From CAVPCY01 sp963770765 (GTDB taxonomy: Bacteria > Actinomycetota > Coriobacteriia > Anaerosomatales > PHET01): 64,000 bases of DNA. Made by a program: the position numbers and the translations under genes. Shown here in pieces: positions 1 to 6,964 of this stretch. The stretch is from positions 434,001 to 498,000 of the forward strand of contig CAVYQS010000012.1 of the NCBI GenBank assembly GCA_963770765.1, read 5' to 3'. Positions within the stretch are counted from its first letter, which is position 1. Each line of letters opens with the position of its first letter. The notes beneath the pieces are model-generated. The model did no database searches and had not been told where the DNA came from. It was given only the letters and a program-made list of their open reading frames with translations.

Positions 1-413
1 TGGTTCGAGTTGATGTAGGGATCCGAGAAGTCGATCTGCTGCTTGCGCTCATCGGTGATCGTCATGGCCGAGGCGACCATGTCGAACTCGGTACCGGACT
101 GCAGGCCGGTGATCAGCGCGTCGAACTTGTAGGTCTTGAACTGGACTTCGTAGCCCAAGCGCTCGCCGATGGCCTTCATCAGGTCCACGTCGAAACCGAC
201 GGTCTCCCCGTCCACGACATTCTCGAACGGCGGGAACGCCGTGTCGGAGCCGACGATGATGACACCATCGGTCAGCGTGGTGAACGCGGCGGGCTCTTCA
301 GCCATGGGCTCGGGTGCCGGCTCTTCCTGAGCGCCACAACCGGTGAGGGCGAACATGCCCACGACCAGAGACAGCGCCAGCAAGATCGACAGAAGCTTGC
401 GACCCTTCAACAT
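1..413 (-). CDS. Amino-acid-type ABC transporter substrate-binding lipoprotein, partial (C-terminus beyond the window edge)
   Basis: This is a secreted solute receptor of the bacterial extracellular solute-binding protein family 3, which hands polar amino acids or similar ligands to an ABC permease. The first 137 codons are present. A signal peptide ends in the lipobox LTGC, with the lipidated Cys at residue 26, followed by an acidic Pro/Glu linker and the family-typical opening (TAFPPFE, then FDVDLMKAIGERLGY, then a DMVASAMTIT stretch). The ATG at 413 is preceded by AGGAGGA at good spacing. The rest of the gene and any permease genes lie to the left of the window. The ligand cannot be told from the sequence. 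The next gene upstream is a second, more divergent receptor of the same fold. Confidence 0.9.
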   Translation of the reverse strand, partial: MLKGRKLLSILLALSLVVGMFALTGCGAQEEPAPEPMAEEPAAFTTLTDGVIIVGSDTAFPPFENVVDGETVGFDVDLMKAIGERLGYEVQFKTYKFDALITGLQSGTEFDMVASAMTITDERKQQIDFSDPYINSN

Positions 414-552
414 CGTTCCTCCTAGCATCGATGAGACACTCCCCTGCGCTCCCATAGCGCATCGAATCACACTGCATAATCATACACCTGTTCTGCAACA
501 GGAAGCGCGCCGCTAAGAGTATTCCGTACTCGATCGCCGATATGCAGAACGG

Positions 553-590
553 CCGCCGATTCATGCTCGACGGCCGCTCTATGCGATACG
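553..590 (-). terminator. Possible weak stem-loop downstream of the solute-binding protein gene at 604
   Basis: On the minus strand, just after the stop at 604, two CGGCCG-containing arms can pair over nine bases with one mismatch around a nine-base loop. There is only a weak T-rich tail, so this may be a poor terminator or simply a GC-rich inverted repeat. A second short hairpin (CCTGTT-ctgc-AACAGG) lies near 488-503. The rest of the gap should hold the promoter of the gene ending its 5' side at 413. Confidence 0.3.
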
Positions 591-603
591 GAATCTCGTG
601 GCG

Positions 604-1449
604 CTAAGGAGTTGACGTGGGCGCCGTGCTCGACTCGACCTCGATCTCGGGAAGGTCTCCGACCCACTTGCGCCTGATGGTCTCGAGCACCCCGTCGGCG
701 GCCAGCGCATCGAGCTCGCTTCTGATGGCGTCGCCCAACAGCGTGTTCTCCGGTGCCACCGCTACGGCGAGCGGAGTGCCCCCACCGAGCGCCCCCGCGT
801 AACGCACGGTCGGAAAGTCCCTCGCGATGTACGAGGCGATCACGGTGTCGCCCGCGACCAGCGGGACCTCGCCCTTCGACAACGCCTCGAGCGCTTCCCT
901 GAGCGACGGGTACGGTTGCGCCACCGCCTCGTCGATCTGCTGGCGGACCAGCCAGTACGATTCGGACTCAGCCTGGACGCCGATCGGCCGGACGGTCACG
1001 TTTGAAAGCGTCATGGATGGCTCGACCGATGCGGTTCCCTCGGCGGCGGTGAAGAAGCCCGGACCGTTGGCCAGGTACGACCCGGCCAGACTGAGCTGCG
1101 AAAGGTCGCTGCTGGCGAGCGGGACCGACAAGACGATGTCGGCGGTGCCGTCGGCGAGCGCTGTCGCGGCCTCGGACGGCTTCACGTCGACCAGCTTCAC
1201 GGTGACTCCGAGGCGCTCCGCAAGCGCCGAGGCGACATCCACGTCTATTCCGGCTTGCTTGCCCCCATCGGTACCTGCGAACGGAGGCATCGACAAGTCG
1301 ACGCCGGCCGCCAGCACGCCCGCCGTCGCGACGGCGGGTGGTGCGACCTTCGGCTCCGCAACCTGCTCCGGCTTCTTGGCGCATCCGACACCAGCGGCTA
1401 TGGCCACAGACATGATCACAAGCATCACACCGCGTGAAAAACGGGTCAT
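604..1449 (-). CDS. Transporter substrate-binding domain lipoprotein
   Basis: A 281-residue exported protein of the periplasmic-binding-protein type II fold (family 3 solute-binding proteins). The N-terminus is a signal peptide with a lipobox-like end at Cys23 (the GVG before the Cys is slightly atypical), then an Ala/Pro/Val linker. The receptor core shows GVDLSMPPF, GIDVDVASALAERLGV and a region rich in small residues like the ligand cleft. I chose the ATG at 1449 because AGGAGGA precedes it. A longer in-frame reading upstream would put a hydrophilic stretch before the signal peptide. No permease or ATPase gene is adjacent, so it may serve the transporter whose receptor starts at 413, or act as a sensor. 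The ligand is unknown. Confidence 0.85.
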   Translation of the reverse strand: MTRFSRGVMLVIMSVAIAAGVGCAKKPEQVAEPKVAPPAVATAGVLAAGVDLSMPPFAGTDGGKQAGIDVDVASALAERLGVTVKLVDVKPSEAATALADGTADIVLSVPLASSDLSQLSLAGSYLANGPGFFTAAEGTASVEPSMTLSNVTVRPIGVQAESESYWLVRQQIDEAVAQPYPSLREALEALSKGEVPLVAGDTVIASYIARDFPTVRYAGALGGGTPLAVAVAPENTLLGDAIRSELDALAADGVLETIRRKWVGDLPEIEVESSTAPTSTP

Positions 1450-1574
1450 TCGCGCTCCTCCTGTGCCAGCTTGAAAGTGCTTCCGTCCGGCTGACCTGGT
1501 CTTTGGCCCCACACTCGCGCACCGGGGCTTCCGCTTGATGTTATCTCACTACCGGCCCTCTCGCCCGAGACCGC

Positions 1575-1690
1575 GGAATGCGGTCGTAATCGGGCGGTAC
1601 GACTTACCCCTAAGACGCGCCATGCTCGCGCGATGACCCGAGGGCCACCGGCTTACGTGGGTCCTTTCGGCCGCGTCTACCATGGACTAG
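1575..1690 (-). promoter_or_regulatory. Structured 5' region between comF and the solute-binding lipoprotein gene; riboswitch-like but unassigned
   Basis: The 307-base gap 1450-1756 has no gene. Read on the minus strand, that is toward the lipoprotein gene, it holds a possible closing stem (AGACGCG with CGCGTCT), a GGCC-GAAA-GGAC hairpin with a GNRA-type loop, and a GACCC/GGGTC arm around ACGTAAGCC. Further down is a nested hairpin of CGCCCG and GACCGC arms. This partly resembles c-di-GMP-I (GEMM) riboswitches, but the conserved 5' GCAAACC element is missing, so I do not assign it to a family. It could instead be the comF terminator plus a leader. Confidence 0.3.
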
Positions 1691-1756
1691 GGCGCTTGCG
1701 CACCCGCAACCACAGACCCGGACGGAAGCGAAAGTGATTCTAGCACGCCGCCCGCA

Positions 1757-2431
1757 CTACCATGCTCGGCTGACCACCGCCACACGAACCGCCTCCGCCC
1801 CCGCTGCAAGAAGCACCTGCGCCGCAGCGTCGAGCGTGGCTCCGGTGGTCATCACGTCGTCGACGACCACCACTCTCGCCGGAACCGGTCCACCGACGGA
1901 GAAGCTGCCCCTCGCGCTGGTCTTTCGCGCTGATCGTCCCAGCGCTCTCTGGTCACGAGCGTGCGGACGGACCAGCAGGCCCTCGGCGGCAAGCGCAAGC
2001 GCTCGAGCGACCGGTTCGGCTATCGATCTGCCGTGATCGAATCCGCGCCGCACGATGGCCGCGTGCGTGGGGGGGATCCAGCACACCGCGTCCCCCCACG
2101 CGCCCCAGGCCTCTCTCACCTCGACGCCCAGAAGCCCGCCGAGCGTCGCGCCGAGCCGTCGTTCGCCGGCGTCCTTGTGGAGCACGACGGCGCGGGCCAG
2201 CTGCGCCCGGAGCTCCCCCAGGCAGATCGCCGATTCGAAGGCATACACCGTGTCCCAGCATTCCGTGCACACGAGCGCCCCGTAGGGTGCGGCGCAACGC
2301 GGGCAGGCGCGCACAGGATTCACGCGTGGCAGAGAAGTGGTGCAGGCCTCGCACAGGACGCTGCCCGGCAGCTCACATCCTGCGCACCGGGTCGGCGCGA
2401 TCAGTTCTGCAATTCCCTCGAGGAGCCACAT
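1757..2431 (-). CDS. comF: ComF family phosphoribosyltransferase-like protein
   Basis: A 224-residue ComF-type protein. The N-terminal part carries two CxxC pairs (CAGC, CEAC) followed by CPRC and CTEC, the zinc-finger pattern of this family. The C-terminal half is a type I phosphoribosyltransferase fold ending in the PRPP-binding loop VVVVDDVMTTGATL. In transformable Firmicutes ComF helps carry single-stranded DNA inward. In most other bacteria the molecular role is unproven. No comFA or other competence gene is nearby, so a DNA-uptake role is not supported by context. It lies 32 bases downstream of the AEC transporter gene on the same strand and may be co-transcribed with it. Confidence 0.85.
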   Translation of the reverse strand: MWLLEGIAELIAPTRCAGCELPGSVLCEACTTSLPRVNPVRACPRCAAPYGALVCTECWDTVYAFESAICLGELRAQLARAVVLHKDAGERRLGATLGGLLGVEVREAWGAWGDAVCWIPPTHAAIVRRGFDHGRSIAEPVARALALAAEGLLVRPHARDQRALGRSARKTSARGSFSVGGPVPARVVVVDDVMTTGATLDAAAQVLLAAGAEAVRVAVVSRAW

Positions 2432-2463
2432 CGAGACGTCCCACCCTCGACGCGGCGCCCCGC

Positions 2464-3375
2464 TCAGAACACAAGGGCCTGGATCGCCGGCAAGGTGAGT
2501 GCCGAGGCCACCGTGGTCACGAAGATCGCCGCTGCGATGAAGTCGGTGTCGAGCCCGTACCGTTCCCCCACCACGAACGTCAGCATCATGCTGGGCATGC
2601 CTGCCTCCAGAACCGCGACCCTCAGCGGCAGCTCAGGCAGAAACGCGTAGCCGGCCGCGAACGCGAACAGCGGTGCGAGAACCAGTTTCAGCGCGACGAC
2701 CACGACCAGCGCCCCACCGGCCCGCAAGACGGTCCGAGGCCTCAGCGACAGGCCCACCGAGATCATGATCAGGGGCGACACCACTCTAGCGAGCACATCT
2801 AACCCGGCGCTTACCGCTTCTGGCATCGCGAACGGCCGCAACACCAACGCCAGCCCCAGCGCTATCACCGCCGGAAACGACAGCAGCTCCTTCAGCGCGT
2901 TGGGTGAGCCTTCGGCGTGCTCCCCGAACCGCGCGGCGAGCGGCAGGCCCACCAGCACCAATGCGAAGACGGTTCCGAACACATCCGAGAACACCGCCGC
3001 CGAAACGGCTGTGGAGCCCAGCAGCGCGGCGGTGAGCGGATAGCCCAGGTAGCCCGTGTTGCCGAGGGCGGCAGCGAGCATGAACCCGCCCGCACGGTCC
3101 CGGGGAAGCCGCATCAGCCGCTGCGCGACATAGGCGATCCCCAGAAGCACAGCGAACACCGCCCAAGAGACCGCGACCACCCCTGCGATCGCAGTCGACA
3201 GTGGCGCCCCGTGAACCGCTTGGAAGACGAAGGCCGGCAGACCGACGTAGATGATCACGGTGTTGAGCGGGCGAGCATCCGCGGGCGAGAGCAGCCCGAC
3301 CGCGCGCAGGATGGCGCCGATGCCCACGATCGCCGAGAACGTGAGAATCGTCTCGGCGAGGACGCCGGCGCTCAT
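2464..3375 (-). CDS. AEC family (auxin efflux carrier-like) membrane transporter
   Basis: A 303-residue polytopic membrane protein with about ten hydrophobic segments spread over its whole length, matching the auxin efflux carrier/malate permease-like family (MdcF/YfdV type). Bacterial members move organic acids or related anions, and the substrate here is unknown. The ATG at 3375 follows the mtnA stop (3382) by only six bases, so the gene is probably translated from the same message as ahcY-mtnA. That linkage hints at a role in exporting or taking up a methylthio-salvage or carboxylate compound, but this is context only. Confidence 0.85.
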   Translation of the reverse strand: MSAGVLAETILTFSAIVGIGAILRAVGLLSPADARPLNTVIIYVGLPAFVFQAVHGAPLSTAIAGVVAVSWAVFAVLLGIAYVAQRLMRLPRDRAGGFMLAAALGNTGYLGYPLTAALLGSTAVSAAVFSDVFGTVFALVLVGLPLAARFGEHAEGSPNALKELLSFPAVIALGLALVLRPFAMPEAVSAGLDVLARVVSPLIMISVGLSLRPRTVLRAGGALVVVVALKLVLAPLFAFAAGYAFLPELPLRVAVLEAGMPSMMLTFVVGERYGLDTDFIAAAIFVTTVASALTLPAIQALVF

Positions 3376-3381
3376 CGTGCT

Positions 3382-4644
3382 CTACCTCTGGATGTCGAGC
3401 TCGTGCATCGCGCCGCTGCCCATGCACTTGAGAGCCAGACCCGTCTCGAAGTCGGGCTCCGGCCTGATCACGCCGCGCTCGGTGATGAAGGCCGTTATGT
3501 ACTCCGCAGGCGTCACGTCGAACGCGGGATTGTAGATCTCGACACCCGGGGGCGTCATCTTGAACCACGCGTCGAAGCTGTAGGCGCCGCCCTTGCGATC
3601 GAGCACCATCTGGTGGCCCTTTGTGAGCGGCACCGTGTAGGGACCTTGAGCGGTGAGGAGGTCGAAAGCCCGCGACGCCTCGGCGCTGTCCGGCTCGAAG
3701 AACCCGGACACCGTCACGCCCTCGAGCTCGCGCGGATCGCGCTCCTCGATGGGAATCTGCGATCCATCACCCAACGTGAGGTCTATCGTGGAGCTGGGAG
3801 CCGCCACATAGAACGGGATGCCGTGCTCTTTCGCCAGAACCGCGAGGCCGTAGGTTCCGATCTTGTTGGCGGTGTCGCCATTGGCGCAGATGCGGTCGGC
3901 GCCAACGATGACCGCGTCCACCCAACCGTTGCGCATCACGCTCGCAGCCATGCTGTCAGCGATGAGTGCCGAGGGAACCCCGGCGACCCGCAGCTCCCAC
4001 GCGGTCAGTCGCCCACCCTGATTGACCGGCCGGGTCTCGTCCACCCACACGTGCTCGATCTTGCCCTGCTCGTGCGCGGTGAAGATCACGCCCAGAGCGG
4101 TCCCGAAGAACGCCGTGGCCAATGAACCGGCGTTGCAGTGGGTGAGCACCTTCGAGTTCTCGCCGAGCAGCTCGGCACCGAACTGGCCGAGGATCCGGTT
4201 GCGATCCTCGTCCTCGGTGGCCATTTCGAGTGCCTCTTTGAGTACGAGGGCGCGGAGTTCCTCCACCGGCAAAGCACCGTTACCGATCGCCAGCGACCGG
4301 ATCCGTTCTGCGCCCCACGCGAGGTTGACCGCGGTGGGGCGGGTCGCGACGACCTCGTCGACGACCTCGCTCAGACGAAACAGGTACTCGTCGGTGCCGA
4401 CGATCTCGGCGCCTTCCGTCTCGCTCCACAGCGCGATGGCGAAGGCGGCGGCGACTCCCAACGCCGGCGCACCGCGAACGGCGAGCGTCTGGATGGCGGT
4501 GCAGACACCGTCGTAGGTGTTGCACATCAGCACGTCACCTTGAAGTGGCAGACGGGTCTGGTCTATCAGGAAGACCGCGGGACGGTCGGCGTCGACTTCG
4601 GACTCGCCCCACCACAGGGTCTTGGGGATGTCGGATACTGCCAT
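3382..4644 (-). CDS. mtnA: S-methyl-5-thioribose-1-phosphate isomerase with internal insertion
   Basis: Converts methylthioribose-1-phosphate to methylthioribulose-1-phosphate in methionine salvage. Family signatures are clear: AVRGAPALGVAAAFA near residue 60, THCNAGSLAT, VDETRPVNQG, SMAASVMRNGWVDAVIVGADRI, and EIYNPAFDVTPAEYITAFITERGVI. At 420 residues it is longer than the usual 340-370 because about 50 residues are inserted between the IPIEERDP loop and YNPAFDVTP, and the C-terminus extends past the usual end. The ATG at 4644 starts two bases after the ahcY stop. No mtnK, mtnB, mtnC or mtnD is in the window, so the rest of the salvage route (classical or a shunt) is elsewhere or absent. 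Confidence 0.9.
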   Translation of the reverse strand: MAVSDIPKTLWWGESEVDADRPAVFLIDQTRLPLQGDVLMCNTYDGVCTAIQTLAVRGAPALGVAAAFAIALWSETEGAEIVGTDEYLFRLSEVVDEVVATRPTAVNLAWGAERIRSLAIGNGALPVEELRALVLKEALEMATEDEDRNRILGQFGAELLGENSKVLTHCNAGSLATAFFGTALGVIFTAHEQGKIEHVWVDETRPVNQGGRLTAWELRVAGVPSALIADSMAASVMRNGWVDAVIVGADRICANGDTANKIGTYGLAVLAKEHGIPFYVAAPSSTIDLTLGDGSQIPIEERDPRELEGVTVSGFFEPDSAEASRAFDLLTAQGPYTVPLTKGHQMVLDRKGGAYSFDAWFKMTPPGVEIYNPAFDVTPAEYITAFITERGVIRPEPDFETGLALKCMGSGAMHELDIQR

Positions 4645-4646
4645 CG

Positions 4647-5906
4647 CTAGCAGGTCCCTTCCTGCCACGAGCACAGGTAGGCCGCCTGCTGCTCGGTGAG
4701 CTCGTCGATCCTGACGCCCATCGTGGCGAGCTTGAGCTTGGCGATGCCGGCGTCGATGTCCTCGGGCACGTCGTAGACGCCGGGCTCGAGCGAGGCGGCG
4801 TTGGCGACCATGTGCTCGGCGCACAGAGCCTGGTTCGCGAAGCTCATGTCCATGACGTTGGCCGGATGGCCCTCGGCACACGAGAGGTTCACCAGACGGC
4901 CGTCGGCGAGCAGGTAGATCCTCTTGCCGCCCGCCACGACGAACTCCTCGACCAGCGGACGAACCTCGCGCACGCTCACGGCCGACTCGCGCAAGGCCGG
5001 GATGTTGATCTCGGCGTTGAAGTGGCCGGAGTTGCAGATGATGGCGCCGTCCTTCATCGCCTCGAACATCGCGACGTCGATGACGTTGATGTCGCCGGTC
5101 ACCGTGATCCAGATGTCGCACACTGCGGCGGCCTCGACGGCCGGCATCACCCGGTAGCCGTCCATGACGGCCTCGAGCGCCTTGAGCGGGTCGACCTCGC
5201 ACACCACGACGTTGGCTCCCATGCCGCTCGCGCGCATCGCCACGCCGCGACCGCACCAGCCGTAGCCCGACACGACGAGCGTGCGACCGGCGAGCAGACG
5301 GTTGGTGGCGCGAATGACGCCGTCCAAGGTGGACTGGCCGGTGCCGTAGCGGTTGTCGAACAGGTGCTTGGTCTTGGCCTCGTTGACCGCCATGATCGGG
5401 TACTTGAGCGCGCCGTCGTCGGCCATGGCCGCCAGGCGGATGACACCGGTGGTGGTCTCCTCGGTCCCGCCGATGATGTACTCGAGCATCTCGGGGAACT
5501 CGGCGTGGATGCGGCCCACGACGTCCGCGCCATCGTCCATCGTCATCTGCGGTTTGAACGCGATGGCGGCGTCGATGTGCGCGTAGTAGGTCTCGGTGTC
5601 CTCGCCCTTGATGGCGTAGGTCCTGATGCCGTAATGCTCCACCAGCGCGGCGGCCACGTCATCTTGCGTGGAGAGCGGGTTGCTCGCGCACAGCACGATC
5701 TCGGCACCGCCGGCCTTCAGCGTGCGCATCAGGTTCGCGGTCTCGGTGGTGACGTGCAGACACGCGGCGATGCGGATGCCGTCCAAGGGCTTCTCGGCCT
5801 CGAAACGCTCGCGGATGCTGGCCAGGACCGGCATGTCGGCGTCGGCCCACTCGATGCGTGCCTTGCCGGCGTCGGCAAGTGCAAGATCCTTCACGTCGTA
5901 CTCCAT
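4647..5906 (-). CDS. ahcY: Adenosylhomocysteinase
   Basis: Cytosolic NAD-dependent hydrolase that splits S-adenosylhomocysteine into homocysteine and adenosine, relieving product inhibition of methyltransferases. The 419-residue protein shows CLHVTTETANL, CASNPLSTQDDVAAAL, the conserved DDGAD region, YGTGQS, and the NAD-binding segment SGYGWCGRGVAMRASG (about residue 210 on). The ATG at 5906 has AAGGAG upstream. An alternative in-frame reading would add more than 50 unlikely residues. It sits between the nucleoside phosphorylase gene upstream and mtnA downstream, which makes a coherent SAM-by-product salvage cluster. Confidence 0.95.
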   Translation of the reverse strand: MEYDVKDLALADAGKARIEWADADMPVLASIRERFEAEKPLDGIRIAACLHVTTETANLMRTLKAGGAEIVLCASNPLSTQDDVAAALVEHYGIRTYAIKGEDTETYYAHIDAAIAFKPQMTMDDGADVVGRIHAEFPEMLEYIIGGTEETTTGVIRLAAMADDGALKYPIMAVNEAKTKHLFDNRYGTGQSTLDGVIRATNRLLAGRTLVVSGYGWCGRGVAMRASGMGANVVVCEVDPLKALEAVMDGYRVMPAVEAAAVCDIWITVTGDINVIDVAMFEAMKDGAIICNSGHFNAEINIPALRESAVSVREVRPLVEEFVVAGGKRIYLLADGRLVNLSCAEGHPANVMDMSFANQALCAEHMVANAASLEPGVYDVPEDIDAGIAKLKLATMGVRIDELTEQQAAYLCSWQEGTC

Positions 5907-5974
5907 GTGTGCACTCCTTACAGTCAACGAGCGGCAGGCGCCTTCTGCGCGCCGCCGCAGCGGATGGCGGTTCT

Positions 5975-6775
5975 CTACAACCTGTGAAGTATAGCAACCA
6001 GCAGACGCGCGAGCGCGAGCTGCGCACGCTCCCCCGCCTCGAGGACTTCTTCGTGCGACAGGCCGTGGCCGGCGGCCGCGTTGGTACACAGCGAGAAGCC
6101 CAGAACCCGCAGGCCCAGGGCGCGCGCTGCGATGACCTCCGGCACCGTCGACATGCCCACGACGTCGGCACCGACCGCGCGCAGGTAGCGGACTTCGGCC
6201 GGCGTTTCGAACGCGGGACCGAGCAGGCCCGCGTAGACGCCGTCGACGAGTGGCAGGTGCTGCTCGGCGGCAACCGACTGCGCGATCTCACGCAGCTCGG
6301 GATCGTAGGCGTCGCGCATGGGAACGAACGGCACGCCGCCCTCCGGACCGGGCCACCCAACGAGGGGGCTGTCGCCGGTCAGATTGATGTGGTCGGCGAT
6401 CAGCACCACATCGCCGACCTGGAGGTCGGGGTTCACGCCACCGGCCGCGTTGGTCACTATCAGCGTCCGACACCCCATCGCCTGAGCGAGCCGTGCGGGG
6501 TACGCCGCGTCTTGAGCGGAGACTCCCTGGTACCGGTGAACGCGACCCGAGAAGGCCACGACGCGCACGTCGCCGACGGAACCGACGACCAGCTTGCCCG
6601 CATGACCCGCCAAGCTGGCAGACGGACGCGGGAAGCCCTCTATCTCCGAGTAGGGCACGACAGTCGGCTCCTGCACTGCCGCCGCGAGCCCCCCGAAACC
6701 TGAACCGAGAACCACCGCGACGCCATCTGTCACGTCCAGGTCCGACAAGCGAGCAGGAACGGCGATCTCAAGCAT
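5975..6775 (-). CDS. Purine nucleoside phosphorylase (trimeric PNP family; MTA phosphorylase activity possible)
   Basis: A 266-residue member of the PNP/MTAP family. Signatures are LGSGFGGLA near the N-terminus (phosphate loop), GRVHRYQG, TNAAGGVNPDLQVGDVV, GPAFETPAEVR and GMSTVPEVIAA. The FSLCTNAAAG stretch with Asn fits 6-oxopurine nucleosides (inosine, guanosine) rather than the Asp typical of methylthioadenosine phosphorylases. The neighbours ahcY and mtnA argue for some role with adenosine or methylthioadenosine, so both substrates should be considered. The ATG at 6775 is preceded by GGGAG. The gene is divergent from the SpoIID-like gene across a 189-base promoter region. Confidence 0.85.
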   Translation of the reverse strand: MLEIAVPARLSDLDVTDGVAVVLGSGFGGLAAAVQEPTVVPYSEIEGFPRPSASLAGHAGKLVVGSVGDVRVVAFSGRVHRYQGVSAQDAAYPARLAQAMGCRTLIVTNAAGGVNPDLQVGDVVLIADHINLTGDSPLVGWPGPEGGVPFVPMRDAYDPELREIAQSVAAEQHLPLVDGVYAGLLGPAFETPAEVRYLRAVGADVVGMSTVPEVIAARALGLRVLGFSLCTNAAAGHGLSHEEVLEAGERAQLALARLLVAILHRL

Positions 6776-6964
6776 GGCGATCTCCCATCGGATACACGCG
6801 CGTGCGGTGCCGCACGTCACAGGACTGTTACTACCCCTCCACAAGTCCCTCGTACGGAGGATGGTAGGATGGATATGGTTGCCAACGCTCGTTCGAAGGC
6901 CGTTCCGAGGCCGAAGACGCGCGCTCCAATTCGTCGTCCAAACATACCAGCGGAGAGGCCCACC
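6776..6964. promoter_or_regulatory. Divergent intergenic region (PNP-ahcY-mtnA unit / SpoIID-like gene)
   Basis: The 189 bases separate two divergently read units and must carry both promoters. A ribosome-binding site GGAGAGG lies seven bases before the plus-strand ATG at 6965, and GGGAG precedes the minus-strand ATG at 6775. I see no clear operator or terminator. Confidence 0.4.

Noticed and set aside
1575..1690. Confident c-di-GMP-I riboswitch
   Set aside because: The GCAAACC element and the full three-stem layout are not present, so only an unassigned structured region is claimed.
1757..2431. Natural competence locus
   Set aside because: Only comF is present. ComF-like proteins are widespread outside transformable species.
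4647..6360. Long overlapping readings opposite or shifted to ahcY, nuo, rho and other genes
   Set aside because: They are rich in Arg, Ala, Pro and Gly with no motif, as expected of the other frames of GC-rich genes.
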